In this document: one piece after another, positions 52,405 to 62,698 of the stretch
Layout: every line of letters starts with the position of its first letter
How positions within the stretch are numbered: the stretch's first letter is position 1
Source: DGNJ01 sp002388905
Lineage (GTDB): Bacteria > Pseudomonadota > Gammaproteobacteria > Pseudomonadales > Porticoccaceae
Reading direction: 5' to 3'
Assembly (NCBI GenBank): GCA_036843405.1
Contig: DAITSJ010000002.1
Location: 124,001-188,000, forward strand
Length of the DNA stretch: 64,000 nt
Translations under genes and position numbers: made by a program
Notes under the pieces: model-generated
What the model was told of the DNA's origin: nothing
Database searches by the model: none
The model's input: only the letters and a program-made list of their open reading frames with translations

Positions 52405-53676
52405 TCAGTCCCGATTGTTGTCCTGCCCGTAGTCCGCCTCGGCCAGATGGCCCTCCTCGGTGCGGGGGTCCATTTCAAAGGCCACCGGCGTGGCCGAATC
52501 CACCATCAGGCGGAAGGGTTCGGTCTCGTCGTGTAGAGGCACCACGTGCGTGCGACGACGGCGCGCGATGCCACCGGCGAAAACCAGCATGGCCAGGGCC
52601 GAGAATGCAAACAGCCCGGAAGGTCCCGACACATTCATGAGCAGGGAGGCAGCGGGCCCGCCCACGGCCGAACCCAGACCGAAAATCAGGAGGATGCCGC
52701 TGCCCACCATGACAAAATCGTCCGGCTGGGCGTGGTCCGTGGTGTGGGCGAGGCAAATGGCGTAAAGGGTCATGGCCGTGCCCCCCCAGAGAAATGAGAG
52801 AAACAGCAGCCACCAGCCCGTGCCCGGTATCAGCATCAATGACGCCGAAACGCCGGCGCCCGCCAGGGACAGGATCAAAATCACCAGGCGGCGGTCGTAG
52901 TGGTCTGAAAGCCGGCCCAGGGGCAACTGGAAAATGGCGCCGCCCAGAACGGCGGCGCTCATGAACAGGGTCAGTTGCGCGGTGGCCAGTTCCAGGCCAC
53001 GGGCATAGATGGGCCCCAGGGACCAGAAGGCGCCGGTGACCAGCCCGGCGGCAAAGGAACCCGCCATACCCACCCGGGACAGTGACCATATCCTGCGCAG
53101 GTCCAGCCGCACGGTGGTGAGGGGGGCCGGTGCCAGGGACAGGGTCAGGGAAACGGGAATGATCGCCACGGACAGCAGCACGGCGGCAATGGCGAACAGG
53201 GTATCGCTTTCCGGCTCGGCCAGGTTGAGCATTTGCTGGCCCACCATAATCATGGTCAGGTTGATAATGGTGTAGATGGACAAGAGTGTGCCGCGGGTTT
53301 CCCGGGTGGCGCGGTCGTTGAGCCAGCTCTCGATAATCATGTAGAGCCCGGAAATACAGATACCCACCAGTAAGCGCAGGAACAACCAGGGGTAGAAGAC
53401 GGGGATGGCATGGAAGAGCAACACTACCGCCGAAAAAGACGAGCCGAGCACTGCAAACGAACGGATGTGGCCCACCCGGCGGATAATATGGGGCGCGCCC
53501 AGGCAGCCCACCACGAAACCGAGGAAGTAAGCGGAACCGGTCAGGCCGATCTGGGCATCGGTGAAACCCTCGATCTGGGCGCGCACCGGCAGCAGGGTCA
53601 GCTGCAGGCCGTGGCCGACCAGCAGCAACGCCTGGGACAGCAGGAGTGCGGCGAGGGGTACCAGCAAGTGTCTCAT
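52405..53676 (-). CDS. MFS transporter
   Basis: This protein of 423 residues has about 12 hydrophobic helices and the MFS signature GRLSDHYDRR between helices 8 and 9 in the second half, with GAPHIIRRVGHIRS in the first. The C-terminal region is an acidic, hydrophilic tail of about 40 residues. The substrate is unknown; the tail and fold resemble YcaD-like transporters. The ribosome-binding site is weak. It pairs with the DUF2784 gene downstream. Confidence 0.9.
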   Translation of the reverse strand: MRHLLVPLAALLLSQALLLVGHGLQLTLLPVRAQIEGFTDAQIGLTGSAYFLGFVVGCLGAPHIIRRVGHIRSFAVLGSSFSAVVLLFHAIPVFYPWLFLRLLVGICISGLYMIIESWLNDRATRETRGTLLSIYTIINLTMIMVGQQMLNLAEPESDTLFAIAAVLLSVAIIPVSLTLSLAPAPLTTVRLDLRRIWSLSRVGMAGSFAAGLVTGAFWSLGPIYARGLELATAQLTLFMSAAVLGGAIFQLPLGRLSDHYDRRLVILILSLAGAGVSASLMLIPGTGWWLLFLSFLWGGTAMTLYAICLAHTTDHAQPDDFVMVGSGILLIFGLGSAVGGPAASLLMNVSGPSGLFAFSALAMLVFAGGIARRRRTHVVPLHDETEPFRLMVDSATPVAFEMDPRTEEGHLAEADYGQDNNRD

Positions 53677-53860
53677 GGAGCGACGATCCGAAATTTCGAT
53701 AGCGGGAGTTGGTGCTAAGGTACACCCCAAGGGTGGACCGGAACCGGCACATTATCCAGATTCACCACTAATTTTCACGCTTGACGCTCGTCCGCTCGGC
53801 GGCCCTGATAAAATACGCGCCGAATCTCAAAGCCAACGTGAGTGAAGGAGAAAAGAAATC

Positions 53861-54358
53861 ATGCTGGAACGCATTTTCGAGCGCCTGATGTACGCCACCC
53901 GGTGGTTGCTCGCACCAATCTACCTGGGCCTGAGCCTGGCGCTGCTGGCCCTGGGCATCAAGTTCTTCCAGGAACTTTTTCACTTGCTGCCCCATATCTT
54001 CGCCACGTCCGAGATGGATCTGATCCTCGTGGTGCTCTCGCTGGTGGACCTTTCCCTGGTCGGCGGCCTGCTGGTCATGGTGATGTTTTCCAGCTACGAA
54101 AATTTCGTTTCGCGCCTGGATATCGACGAAAGCGACGAAAAGCTAAACTGGCTTGGCAAGCTCGACACCAGCAGTCTCAAGAACAAGGTCGCGGCTTCCA
54201 TCGTCGCCATTTCGTCAATCCATCTGCTCAAGATCTTCATGAATGCCGTCCAGATCAACAACGACAAACTCCTCTGGTACGTGATCATCCATCTCACCTT
54301 TGTGGTTTCCGCCTTCATGATGGGGATGCTCGACAAGCTCACCCGCAAGGAACATTGA
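53861..54358 (+). CDS. yqhA: YqhA family inner-membrane protein
   Basis: This protein of 165 residues matches TIGR00645/YqhA: ERLMYATRWLLAPIYLGLS at the N-terminus, LSLVDLSLVGGLLVMVMFSSYENFVS, and the SSIHLLKIFM region with NNDKLLWYV. It has four membrane helices. The function is unknown. An AAGGAG lies about 10 bases before the ATG. It is divergent from the MFS gene and stands alone. Confidence 0.93.
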   Translation: MLERIFERLMYATRWLLAPIYLGLSLALLALGIKFFQELFHLLPHIFATSEMDLILVVLSLVDLSLVGGLLVMVMFSSYENFVSRLDIDESDEKLNWLGKLDTSSLKNKVAASIVAISSIHLLKIFMNAVQINNDKLLWYVIIHLTFVVSAFMMGMLDKLTRKEH

Positions 54359-54510
54359 TGTCTTTGCGGTATCCCGGCACCGGGATCCGATCATCGACCT
54401 CGCCAACGATGGTGGTTATGGCCAGCCGTATGGCCCGTGGAGCCGGCTTTTAGCCGTCGGTTCCTCAGCAATGCTCAAATGACCGGCTGAAAACCGGCGC
54501 GGGGAATCGT

Positions 54511-55878
54511 TCAACCCGTCAATTGATAGCAGGGCTGGTACTCGCCGACGCCCTGCCCCAGTTTCATACGCTTGTGCGCCACGAAACTTCGCAGCAGTTC
54601 GTCGATGGCTTCCATAAGGCGCGGATCCCCGGCTATCTGGTAGGGGCCGTGCTCTTCAACCTGGCGAATACCGAACTCCTTGACGTTGCCCGCCACCAGT
54701 CCGGAAAAAGCCGAGCGCAGCTGCGAGGCCAACTCGTGACCGGGCAGGTCCGGGTACAGACGCAGGGAGGCCATGTTGTCGTGGGTGGGCACGAAGGGTA
54801 CCTGGAGCATAGGGTCGATATGGAGGTTCCAGTTGAAGTAATAAGCCTCCTGTTCCTTGCGCCGGCGCCGGTGCACATCATCGATGCAATCCCGGGTCCG
54901 CCGGGCCACGTCGTCGGGCCTGCCCAGTACTATGTCGTAAAGCTGCGTGGCTTCCTCGCCCAGGCATTTGCCGATAAAACCATCGAGCAGATCGAAATAG
55001 GGCCGGCAGGACTCGGGGCCGGCAAAAATCACGGGCAGGCTGTAGCGGTTTTCCGGATGCAGGAGAATGCTCAGCAGGTAGAAGATTTCCTCCACGGTGC
55101 CCACGCCGCCGGGAAACACGATCACCGCGTGGGCCAGGCGCACGAACGCCTCCAGGCGCTTCTCGATATCCGGCATGATCACCAGTTCGTTGACGATGGC
55201 ATTGGGCGACTCGGACGCGATAATGCCCGGTTCGCTGATCCCGATATAGCGCCCCTGCTTGTTCTGCTGCTTGGCATGGCCCACCGCGGCCCCCTTCATG
55301 GGCCCCTTCATGGCGCCGATGCCGCAACCGGTGACGATATTCAGGCCCCTCAGTCCCAACTGGAAACCCACCTCCTTGGAATAGTCGTATTCGTACCGGG
55401 AGATGGCGTGACCGCCCCAGCACACAACCAGGTCCGGGGGCAGGCCGGGACGCACCACCCGGGCATTGCGCAGGATTCGGAAAACCGCATCGGTGACTTC
55501 TCCCGGGGTGGGTGGCTCGCTTTGCAGGTAGCCCTCGATCTTGTAGTCGGTGTAGACGATATCGCGCAGAGCCGAAAACAAATGTTCCTGGATGCCGCGG
55601 ATCATCTCGCCATCGACAAATGCCTGGGCCGGCGCGTTGAAAACCTCCATCTTGAGCCCCCGGGGCTGGGGTACCAGGCGGATGTCGAAGTCCGCGTAGG
55701 CCTCCATGATCTGGGTGGCATCGTCCTTGGCGCTATCGGTGTTGAGGATAGCCAGGGCACAGTCGCGGAAGAGCCGGAAGACATCCCGGCGGGTGGTGGC
55801 CAGTCCCTGGATTTCCTGCTGGGAAAGCAGGTTGAGGGTACTGAGCGGCCGAATCGCAGCGTGGCGGATTTTATTCAT
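54511..55878 (-). CDS. ppnN: Nucleotide 5'-monophosphate nucleosidase PpnN (YgdH, LOG family)
   Basis: This protein of 455 residues equals PpnN in length and carries the LOG-type signatures GCGIGAMKGPMKGA and FPGGVGTVEEIFYLLS. PpnN cleaves purine mononucleotides to base and ribose 5-phosphate and is regulated by (p)ppGpp. The ATG at 55878 has GGTGAG nine bases upstream and matches the MNKI... start; a TTG at 55899 is rejected. It follows the glutamate dehydrogenase gene on the same strand by 24 bases, so the two may be co-transcribed. Confidence 0.94.
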   Translation of the reverse strand: MNKIRHAAIRPLSTLNLLSQQEIQGLATTRRDVFRLFRDCALAILNTDSAKDDATQIMEAYADFDIRLVPQPRGLKMEVFNAPAQAFVDGEMIRGIQEHLFSALRDIVYTDYKIEGYLQSEPPTPGEVTDAVFRILRNARVVRPGLPPDLVVCWGGHAISRYEYDYSKEVGFQLGLRGLNIVTGCGIGAMKGPMKGAAVGHAKQQNKQGRYIGISEPGIIASESPNAIVNELVIMPDIEKRLEAFVRLAHAVIVFPGGVGTVEEIFYLLSILLHPENRYSLPVIFAGPESCRPYFDLLDGFIGKCLGEEATQLYDIVLGRPDDVARRTRDCIDDVHRRRRKEQEAYYFNWNLHIDPMLQVPFVPTHDNMASLRLYPDLPGHELASQLRSAFSGLVAGNVKEFGIRQVEEHGPYQIAGDPRLMEAIDELLRSFVAHKRMKLGQGVGEYQPCYQLTG

Positions 55879-55902
55879 TGAGTACTGCTCACCAGACAAT
55901 GA

Positions 55903-58900
55903 CTACCGGCGATCGTCCGGGCCGGCATCGGCCCGTTCGTCGCCATCGTTTACCCGGCCCGTGGCCGCCACGAGTTGGGTAAACTCCTTGAGCGCGTAGG
56001 AACAGATCGCGAAATCCATCGCCGGCGCCTGGCGCAATTCTTTCACCACCTGCAACCAGCGTTCAAGCAGACCGGCCTGATCCTCCTGCCAGCGGGAAAA
56101 GACGGGGGCGATATCGTCAGCGGATTCAACGCTCTCGAGCAGGTGGCGGGTCAGGGCACGTCGCTGCTGTTCCAGGTCGTCAATCAGGGATTCCCGGGCA
56201 AAGTCCTGCCACTTGGTCACCGTCTCCAGGTCCACCAGTTGCCGGGCGAACCAGTCCAGCTCCAGTTCGACGCCGACCCGGTGATAGAGCCTGGCCACCA
56301 GCGCCATGCCCTTGCCGGTATGCCTGGCAATCTCCGAGGCACCGAAACCCAGAAAGAAATTATCCGGGTAGGCCAGCAGGGCCGCGGTTTCCTCGCTGAG
56401 CCCCAGTTCCATCAGTTCCGAGGACTCCTCCTTGACCCGGCATTGCAGCTCCTCGTCGAGCAATTGCGGCATCAGCTCGTGAAATTCACCGATATGTTCG
56501 GCATAGAGGCCCGATTCCCGGCCCGGGTCCCCGCCCGGCGGCCGGTTGCGCAACAGCCAGCGGCATGCGCGCCGGGTAACCCGCATCAGGCGCTGGAAAA
56601 GCTGGTACTGGCGGTCGGCGGAAATCCGGTAATCCAGGTTTTCCACTTCGTGCCAGCGCCGCTCCAGACTGAAAATATCCCTGGCCACGCAGAAGGCGCG
56701 CACCACTTCCGATAGCGGCGCACCGGTGGCGGTGGCGTGGTACTGACAAAAGGTCAGCCCCATGAGGTCGACGACTTCATTGGCCAGCTGATTGACGATA
56801 ATTTCCCGGCGCAGGCCGTGGCGGCCCAGGGCACTGCCAAAGCGTGTCACCAGGGGTTCGGGAAAAGCGCCGGTAAGCATGCGCGCACTATAGGCGAGAT
56901 CGGGCAGATCGGATGCGGCAATGGACTCCTTGAGCAGGATCTTGGCGTAGGAAACCAGCACTGCCAGTTCCGGCCGGGTCAGACACTGTTCCCGTTTCTC
57001 GCGCTCGGCCATCTCCTCGTCGTCGGGCAGGGACTCCAGGCGACGATCCAGGCGCCCGGCTCCCTCCCAGGCGCTGATACACTGCCAGTACTCCATGAAA
57101 TTCTGTCGGCACCGGCGCCGGGCAATGGAAATGGACTGGGTCTGCCGGTAGATATCCTGGAGCACCAGGTCGGCCACCTCGTCAGTCATTTTCTCGAGAA
57201 ATTCGTTGCGCTGCTTGTTGGTGAGATCCTCGTCAGCCACCAGTCCGTTGAGAAGGATCTTGATATTGACCTCGTGGTCAGAGCAGTCCACGCCGCCGGC
57301 ATTGTCGATAAAGTCGGTGTTGCACAGGCCGCCGGCCAGGCTGTATTCGATACGCCCCGGCTGGGTCATGCCCAGGTTGCCGCCCTCGCCGAACACCCGG
57401 CAGCGCAGGTCGCGTCCATCCACCCTGAGGCTGTCGTTGATTTTATCCCCCACCGCCTGGTGGCTCTCGTTCGAGGCTTTCACGTAAGTGCCGATACCAC
57501 CGTTCCAGATCAGGTCCACGGGCGCCCTGAGCAAACGGTTGATAAGCTGGTCCGGTTCCAGCCGGGACTCCTCGATCTCGAATGCCTCCCGAATCTGCCG
57601 CGACAGTTCGATGGACTTGGCGGAGCGGGAAAACACGCCGCCGCCCTCGGATATGCGCTCCGGGTCGTAGTCTTCCCAGGATGACCGGGGCAGATCGAAC
57701 AGGCGGCGGCGCTCCGCGAAAGCAGCGCCGGGGTCCGGGTCCGGATCGATAAAAATATGCTGGTGATTGAAAGCGGCCAGGAGGCGAACCCTGTCCGATT
57801 GCAGCATGCCGTTGCCGAACACGTCGCCGCCCATGTCACCGATGCCGATGGCCGTAAATTGATCTTCCTGGGTATTGAGACCCAGCTCCCGGAAATGGCG
57901 CTGGACCGCCACCCAGGCACCGCGGGCGGTAATACCCATTTTCTTGTGATCGTAACCGTGGCTGCCACCGGAGGCGAAGGCATCCCCGAGCCAGTGATTG
58001 TATTGTGCGGAAATTTCATTGGCGATATCCGAAAAGGTGGCCGTGCCCTTGTCCGCCGCCACCACCAGATAGGTATCGTCCTCGTCCCGCCGCACCACGT
58101 CCGGGGGTGGTACCACCTCGCCGCCCACCAGGTTGTCGGTGACATCGAGCATGCCGCGCATGAACAGCCGGTAAGCGGCGATACCCTCCTCCTGGAATGC
58201 CTCCCGCCCGGCCCGGCGATCCGCCTTTTTGGCGACGAACCCGCCCTTGGCGCCGGTGGGCACGATCACCGCATTCTTGACCTGCTGGGCCTTGACCAGT
58301 CCCAGCACCTCGGTACGGTAATCCTCGGGACGGTCGGACCATCGTATGCCGCCCCGGGCCACCTTGCCCGCCCGCAGATGCACGCCTTCCAAACGCGGCG
58401 AGTACACGAAGATCTCGTAGAGGGGACGGGGCGGGGGCGCCATATCCACCTGTTGGGGCATGAGCTTGATGGAAATATAGGGTTTGTGCCCGCCCTCCGG
58501 TCGTTGCTGAAAGTAGTTGGTACGGACCGTCGCCTCGATAAGCTGCAGGTAGCCTCGCAGCACCTGGTCCTCGTTGAGGTTGGCGACGGCATCGAGTCCT
58601 TCACGTATTTTGCGGGATAGTCGTTCGGCACGGCCGCCCTCGGTATCGTGGCCGGAAAGCCGGGGGTCGAAGGTACTGTGGAACAGGGCAATAAGATTGC
58701 GGGTGATCTCCAGATTGTTGGCCAGGGTCTCGGCGATGAATTCGTGGCTTGTGGCCGCGGCGAGCTGCTTTAAGTAGCGCGCGTAGAGGCGAAGCAGCGC
58801 CACGCTGCGCCATTCCAGGCGGGCACCGATTACCAGGCGGTTGAACAGGTCGTTCTCCGTATCGCCGTGCCAGATGGCGGAAAAAGCTGTTTCGAATTGC

Positions 58901-60786
58901 CCGCGCACGGCGGAGACATCCACAGCCACATCGAGTCCGAACTTGAGCGTGAAATCGTGAAGCCAGACATCCTCGCCCTGTTCCGGATCGAGATGATAGG
59001 GATGCTCGCCGAGAACCCGAAAACCCAGGTTTTCCAGCATGGGCACCAGTTCGGAAAGCTCCAGTTGCCGGTTGAGGTGGAAAAGCTTGAACCGCATGAT
59101 GTTGTGTTCGGCCCCGACCGGCTGGTAGAAGGCCATGGCGATCTCGTCCTCTCCGCTCAGGGGTTCGAACAGGGCGATATCGTGAATCGCCTCCCGGGGC
59201 TCGAAATGATCGCGGTAACTGGCGGGGAAGGCATGGCGGTAGCGGTTTGCCCGCCGCCGCCCCAGCTCTTCGCCCCAGGCCTCGATGGATGCCTTCATCA
59301 GTTCCTCGCCCCAGTCCCGCGTCAGGCTGATGATGCGCTGCTCCAGTTCGTCCCGGTCCACATCCCGATAACGATCCGAGTCGATGCGCAGCACATACTG
59401 GGTTCGTGCCAGCACCGATTCGGAGAAGTAGGTGGTGAAATCGCACTCCCTCGAATCCAGCGCCTGTTTAAGCAGGTCTTCCACCTGCTGGCGAACCTGG
59501 GTCCGGTAAATATCCCGGGGGAAATAGACGATGCAACTAACGAACTTCTCGAAAGGGTCGACCCGCATGAACAGGCGCACCATACGCCGCTCGTTGATCT
59601 GCCAGATACCCATCAGGGTGCGGTACAGCTCGTCCCCGGAGCTGTGGAAGAGTTCATCCCGGGGATGCACCTCAATCAGCTGGCGAAGGGATTTGTCGTC
59701 ATGGCTGCCCGGCGGCAGCCCGAAGCGCTCGATCACCTGCCTGACCTTAAGGCGGATAAGGGGAATAGCCGACGGGCTCCGGGTATAGACCGGCGAGGTG
59801 TAAAGTCCCAGGATCCGGTATTCGCCGACGATGGCGCCGTCGTCAGTGTAACGCTTGATGATGATGTAATCGGAATAGGCATCGCGGTGTACGCGGGAAC
59901 GCTCGGCGGACTTGGTGAATGCCAGCGGTGCAGCGCTGCCGTAGAATGCCTCCCGCCCCGAGCCCGGTCTTTCCTCGCCGGGGGCATCCGGCGAATCCGG
60001 GTGGCGCCGGAACACACCCAGGCGCCGGTCCGGACGAGACACCAGCAAATGGCCGGTATCGTCCTCCTCGAGCTGGTACTCCGCATAACCGAGAAAGGTG
60101 AAATAGCCGTCCACAAGCCACTGGAGAAAGGCCAGCACCTCCTCCAGGTCCTCGCCGTCCAGGCCGCTGGGATCCGGGCGCAGATGCTCGATAATTTCTT
60201 CCGTAGCGGCCATCATGGGACCGTGGTCGTCGGTAACCACCTCCACATCGGCGAGGACCTCGGCGATTTCGGCGGCGAGCTCTTCATGCTCTTCCCGCGA
60301 GGAATGCAGGTCCACCTGGATCAAAATAGCCGCTTCCCGGTGACTGTCCCCCGCTTCGGCATCGGCAAAGGCGCTCTGCAGGCGACAGTTACTGTCCCGG
60401 GAAACGGTCAGAATCGTGCTTTTCAGGGTATGGATATTGAGGCCCCGGCGGTTGAGCTCGATACGCACGGAATCCACCAGAAAAGGCATATTGCGGCGCA
60501 CGATGAAGATATTGGTGTAATCGCTGACCCAGCCGTCTTCTTCCAGTATCGGGTTGAAGACCCGGATCTTGGGCCGCTGCGGTTCCAGGTGCTGCATGAA
60601 TTCCCAGAGGCTGTTGACCCGGCCGGCGACATCATTGACGGGTTCGTCCGCCAGCTCCTCCCGGGGCAGGTATTCGATGACTTTCTTGCCGAATGGGACC
60701 AGCTCCTCGGCCTTGTGGGACGCGGGCGAATCTTCCGCCAATGTCGCCAGGCGCTGAAAAAACAGGTCTTCATCGAAGTCAGGCAT
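55903..60786 (-). CDS. gdhB: Large NAD-dependent glutamate dehydrogenase
   Basis: This protein of 1,627 residues matches the very large NAD-specific glutamate dehydrogenase of Pseudomonas and relatives (about 1,600 residues). The catalytic core is near residues 790-1100, with PTGAKGGFVAKK around 841-852 and the cofactor part containing GEGGNLGMTQPGR. It oxidises glutamate to 2-oxoglutarate in catabolism; the N-terminal third contains ACT-like regulatory parts. An AAGGA lies seven bases before the ATG. It is the longest gene in the window. Confidence 0.94.
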   Translation of the reverse strand: MPDFDEDLFFQRLATLAEDSPASHKAEELVPFGKKVIEYLPREELADEPVNDVAGRVNSLWEFMQHLEPQRPKIRVFNPILEEDGWVSDYTNIFIVRRNMPFLVDSVRIELNRRGLNIHTLKSTILTVSRDSNCRLQSAFADAEAGDSHREAAILIQVDLHSSREEHEELAAEIAEVLADVEVVTDDHGPMMAATEEIIEHLRPDPSGLDGEDLEEVLAFLQWLVDGYFTFLGYAEYQLEEDDTGHLLVSRPDRRLGVFRRHPDSPDAPGEERPGSGREAFYGSAAPLAFTKSAERSRVHRDAYSDYIIIKRYTDDGAIVGEYRILGLYTSPVYTRSPSAIPLIRLKVRQVIERFGLPPGSHDDKSLRQLIEVHPRDELFHSSGDELYRTLMGIWQINERRMVRLFMRVDPFEKFVSCIVYFPRDIYRTQVRQQVEDLLKQALDSRECDFTTYFSESVLARTQYVLRIDSDRYRDVDRDELEQRIISLTRDWGEELMKASIEAWGEELGRRRANRYRHAFPASYRDHFEPREAIHDIALFEPLSGEDEIAMAFYQPVGAEHNIMRFKLFHLNRQLELSELVPMLENLGFRVLGEHPYHLDPEQGEDVWLHDFTLKFGLDVAVDVSAVRGQFETAFSAIWHGDTENDLFNRLVIGARLEWRSVALLRLYARYLKQLAAATSHEFIAETLANNLEITRNLIALFHSTFDPRLSGHDTEGGRAERLSRKIREGLDAVANLNEDQVLRGYLQLIEATVRTNYFQQRPEGGHKPYISIKLMPQQVDMAPPPRPLYEIFVYSPRLEGVHLRAGKVARGGIRWSDRPEDYRTEVLGLVKAQQVKNAVIVPTGAKGGFVAKKADRRAGREAFQEEGIAAYRLFMRGMLDVTDNLVGGEVVPPPDVVRRDEDDTYLVVAADKGTATFSDIANEISAQYNHWLGDAFASGGSHGYDHKKMGITARGAWVAVQRHFRELGLNTQEDQFTAIGIGDMGGDVFGNGMLQSDRVRLLAAFNHQHIFIDPDPDPGAAFAERRRLFDLPRSSWEDYDPERISEGGGVFSRSAKSIELSRQIREAFEIEESRLEPDQLINRLLRAPVDLIWNGGIGTYVKASNESHQAVGDKINDSLRVDGRDLRCRVFGEGGNLGMTQPGRIEYSLAGGLCNTDFIDNAGGVDCSDHEVNIKILLNGLVADEDLTNKQRNEFLEKMTDEVADLVLQDIYRQTQSISIARRRCRQNFMEYWQCISAWEGAGRLDRRLESLPDDEEMAEREKREQCLTRPELAVLVSYAKILLKESIAASDLPDLAYSARMLTGAFPEPLVTRFGSALGRHGLRREIIVNQLANEVVDLMGLTFCQYHATATGAPLSEVVRAFCVARDIFSLERRWHEVENLDYRISADRQYQLFQRLMRVTRRACRWLLRNRPPGGDPGRESGLYAEHIGEFHELMPQLLDEELQCRVKEESSELMELGLSEETAALLAYPDNFFLGFGASEIARHTGKGMALVARLYHRVGVELELDWFARQLVDLETVTKWQDFARESLIDDLEQQRRALTRHLLESVESADDIAPVFSRWQEDQAGLLERWLQVVKELRQAPAMDFAICSYALKEFTQLVAATGRVNDGDERADAGPDDRR

Positions 60787-61038
60787 TGATGCTTCCTTTG
60801 CTGATTGTCGGAAGTGTTCGCGGCTCCATGACGTTCAGGAACTCCCGGGACTCCTGCGCCATTGAAGAGTATAGCCACCCCGCCTGGGGGCCGGTTTGCC
60901 GTCATCCCCATTGTAGCCACTGTGTTTTGTCCCGCCACCGCACTCTGGCAATCGGGCACGGGCAACCGGACGGCAGCTTCTTTCCCGAGTAAAAACACTC
61001 TAGACTGCAGGAACAAGAACAACGGGGAGAGGAACGCC

Positions 61039-61866
61039 ATGGTTGATGACATCCGGGCCCAATTGGCGGCCAGTGCGTCCGCTTTTATCGCTTACCTGCC
61101 CGACCTGCTTGCGGGCCTCACCCTGCTGGTGGCGGGCTGGCTCCTGGCACGCATTCTGCGCCTGGTCACGGAACGTTCCGCCCGGGGACTGAACCGGCTG
61201 CTGGACCGGCTCCTGCCCGGCGCCACCCTGGGCCTGGTGCGCATCCCCGCCACCGCCGCGCGCCTGCTCGGGCTGGCGGTTTTCTGGATAACCATCTTGC
61301 TGTTCGCCACCGCCGCCATCCGTATCCTGGGCCTGACCGGCATGGCGCTGTGGCTGGAGAGGATCGTCACCTACCTGCCGTCCGCCGCCGCCGGGGTGGT
61401 GGTCATTCTCGCCGGCCTGATACTGGGCAATATCCTGCGCAATCTGGTGACCCACGCCGCCGCTTCCGCCAATCTGGTGCGCGCACCCCTGCTGGGCCAG
61501 GCCACCCAGGTAGCGACGGTGACCGTGGCCCTGGTCATTGGCCTCGATCAAGTGGGCATCGACGTCACCTTCCTGATTCTGGTCCTGGCCATTGTCCTGG
61601 CGGCGGCGGTCACGGGCTTCGCCCTGGCCTTCGGCCTGGGCTCCCAGAACCTGGTCCGCAACCTGATCGCCACCCACCACCTCAAACTTTTCATCCGCGC
61701 TGGCCAACAGGCGCGAATAGGCGAAGTGGAGGGCCGGGTGCTCGAATTCACCGCCACCGGCGTTGTCCTGGAGACAGCCGAGGGCACGGCCCTGGTGCCC
61801 GGGGCCCGCTGCCTGGACGAGTCCGTCACCGTACTTAACCCGGAGACCGCCGATGGCCAGCCATAA
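61039..61866 (+). CDS. Small MscS-like/CmpX-type membrane channel protein
   Basis: This protein of 275 residues has a tandem of hydrophobic helices, with the segment ALAFGLGSQNLVRNLIATHHLK near the last helix, as in small conductance mechanosensitive channels of the CmpX type, and a C-terminal beta domain (ARIGEVEGRVLEFTATGVVL). It may sense membrane tension or gate ions. GAGAGG lies about eight bases before the ATG at 61039. It overlaps the next gene by 14 bases, so the three genes to 63995 are translationally coupled. Confidence 0.87.
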   Translation: MVDDIRAQLAASASAFIAYLPDLLAGLTLLVAGWLLARILRLVTERSARGLNRLLDRLLPGATLGLVRIPATAARLLGLAVFWITILLFATAAIRILGLTGMALWLERIVTYLPSAAAGVVVILAGLILGNILRNLVTHAAASANLVRAPLLGQATQVATVTVALVIGLDQVGIDVTFLILVLAIVLAAAVTGFALAFGLGSQNLVRNLIATHHLKLFIRAGQQARIGEVEGRVLEFTATGVVLETAEGTALVPGARCLDESVTVLNPETADGQP

Positions 61867-62698
61867 TCCCCTGAGCCTGGATTTTCTCGCCCACCGGGCG
61901 CCCGCCGCCGCGACGGTAATCCAGGGCCTGGACCCGGCGGATGCCGGCGCCTGGCTGGAGGATATCCCGGTCCGCCTGCTGGCGCCCGTATTCACCGCCA
62001 TGGACGCCTGGCCCGCGGCCCGGGTCCTCCAGAAGATGTCGGGGGACAGGGCCGCCGCCCTGCTGGCGGGGCTGCCCTACCGGGATACCGCCGCGCTCCT
62101 GCGCCTGCAGGAACCGGCTCGCCAGCGGGCCATGCTCGAGGATCTTCCCGGGCGGCTGGCAAACAACCTGAAGCGCACCCTCTCCTACCAGGAAAACACC
62201 GTGGGTGCCTGGATGGACATGTCCACCCCCTATTTTCGTGACAACCTTTCAGCCGGGGATTGCCTGGAACTGCTGGCCAGGGAAAACGAACCTTTCGGCG
62301 CCGCCCTGGTGGTTGTCGATGAAAGCCGCCGTAACGTCGGCCTGGTGGGCGTCGACGCCCTGCTGGTCAGCCCTGCCGACCGCCTCCTGGCGGAGCTCGC
62401 CGACCCGGAGGTTCCCGCCATTGCCGCCGACCTGAGCCTGCGCCAAGCCGGGGCCCTCGCCTCCTGGAATCACTATACACTGTTGCCGGTGCGCGGCCGC
62501 AACCGGGCCCACCTGGGCACCCTCAGCCGGCAGGCCCTGAACCGGGGCCTGGCGCGTACCCGGCCGCCCTCTGCCCCGGTGAACCGATCCCTGTTCGCAC
62601 ACCTGGCCGGTGCCCTGGTAATAACCTGCACCGGCCTTTTCCAACTGGGGGCCAATGGTAATTACGACAGACCACCGGGAGACAACAATGACACTTGA
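61853..62698 (+). CDS. Stand-alone MgtE-N/CBS-like protein
   Basis: This protein of 281 residues resembles the cytoplasmic part of MgtE but lacks its five-helix transport domain. Residues about 20-120 contain the superhelical MgtE-N repeats (DAGAWLEDIPVRLLAPVFTAM, AARVLQKMSGDRAAALLAGL), then a CBS-like segment and a single hydrophobic segment near the end (HLAGALVITCTGLFQLG). It overlaps the channel gene before it and the mgtE gene after it. It is a candidate magnesium-sensing regulator of its neighbours, by inference. Confidence 0.8.
   Translation: MASHNPLSLDFLAHRAPAAATVIQGLDPADAGAWLEDIPVRLLAPVFTAMDAWPAARVLQKMSGDRAAALLAGLPYRDTAALLRLQEPARQRAMLEDLPGRLANNLKRTLSYQENTVGAWMDMSTPYFRDNLSAGDCLELLARENEPFGAALVVVDESRRNVGLVGVDALLVSPADRLLAELADPEVPAIAADLSLRQAGALASWNHYTLLPVRGRNRAHLGTLSRQALNRGLARTRPPSAPVNRSLFAHLAGALVITCTGLFQLGANGNYDRPPGDNNDT

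Noticed and set aside
58867..60789. A 640-codon open frame on the plus strand inside the glutamate dehydrogenase gene
   Set aside because: It is a G+C-driven shadow of the true gene; the composition (His, Gly, Gln and Val-rich without domains) is not protein-like, and the antisense gene has clear family motifs.
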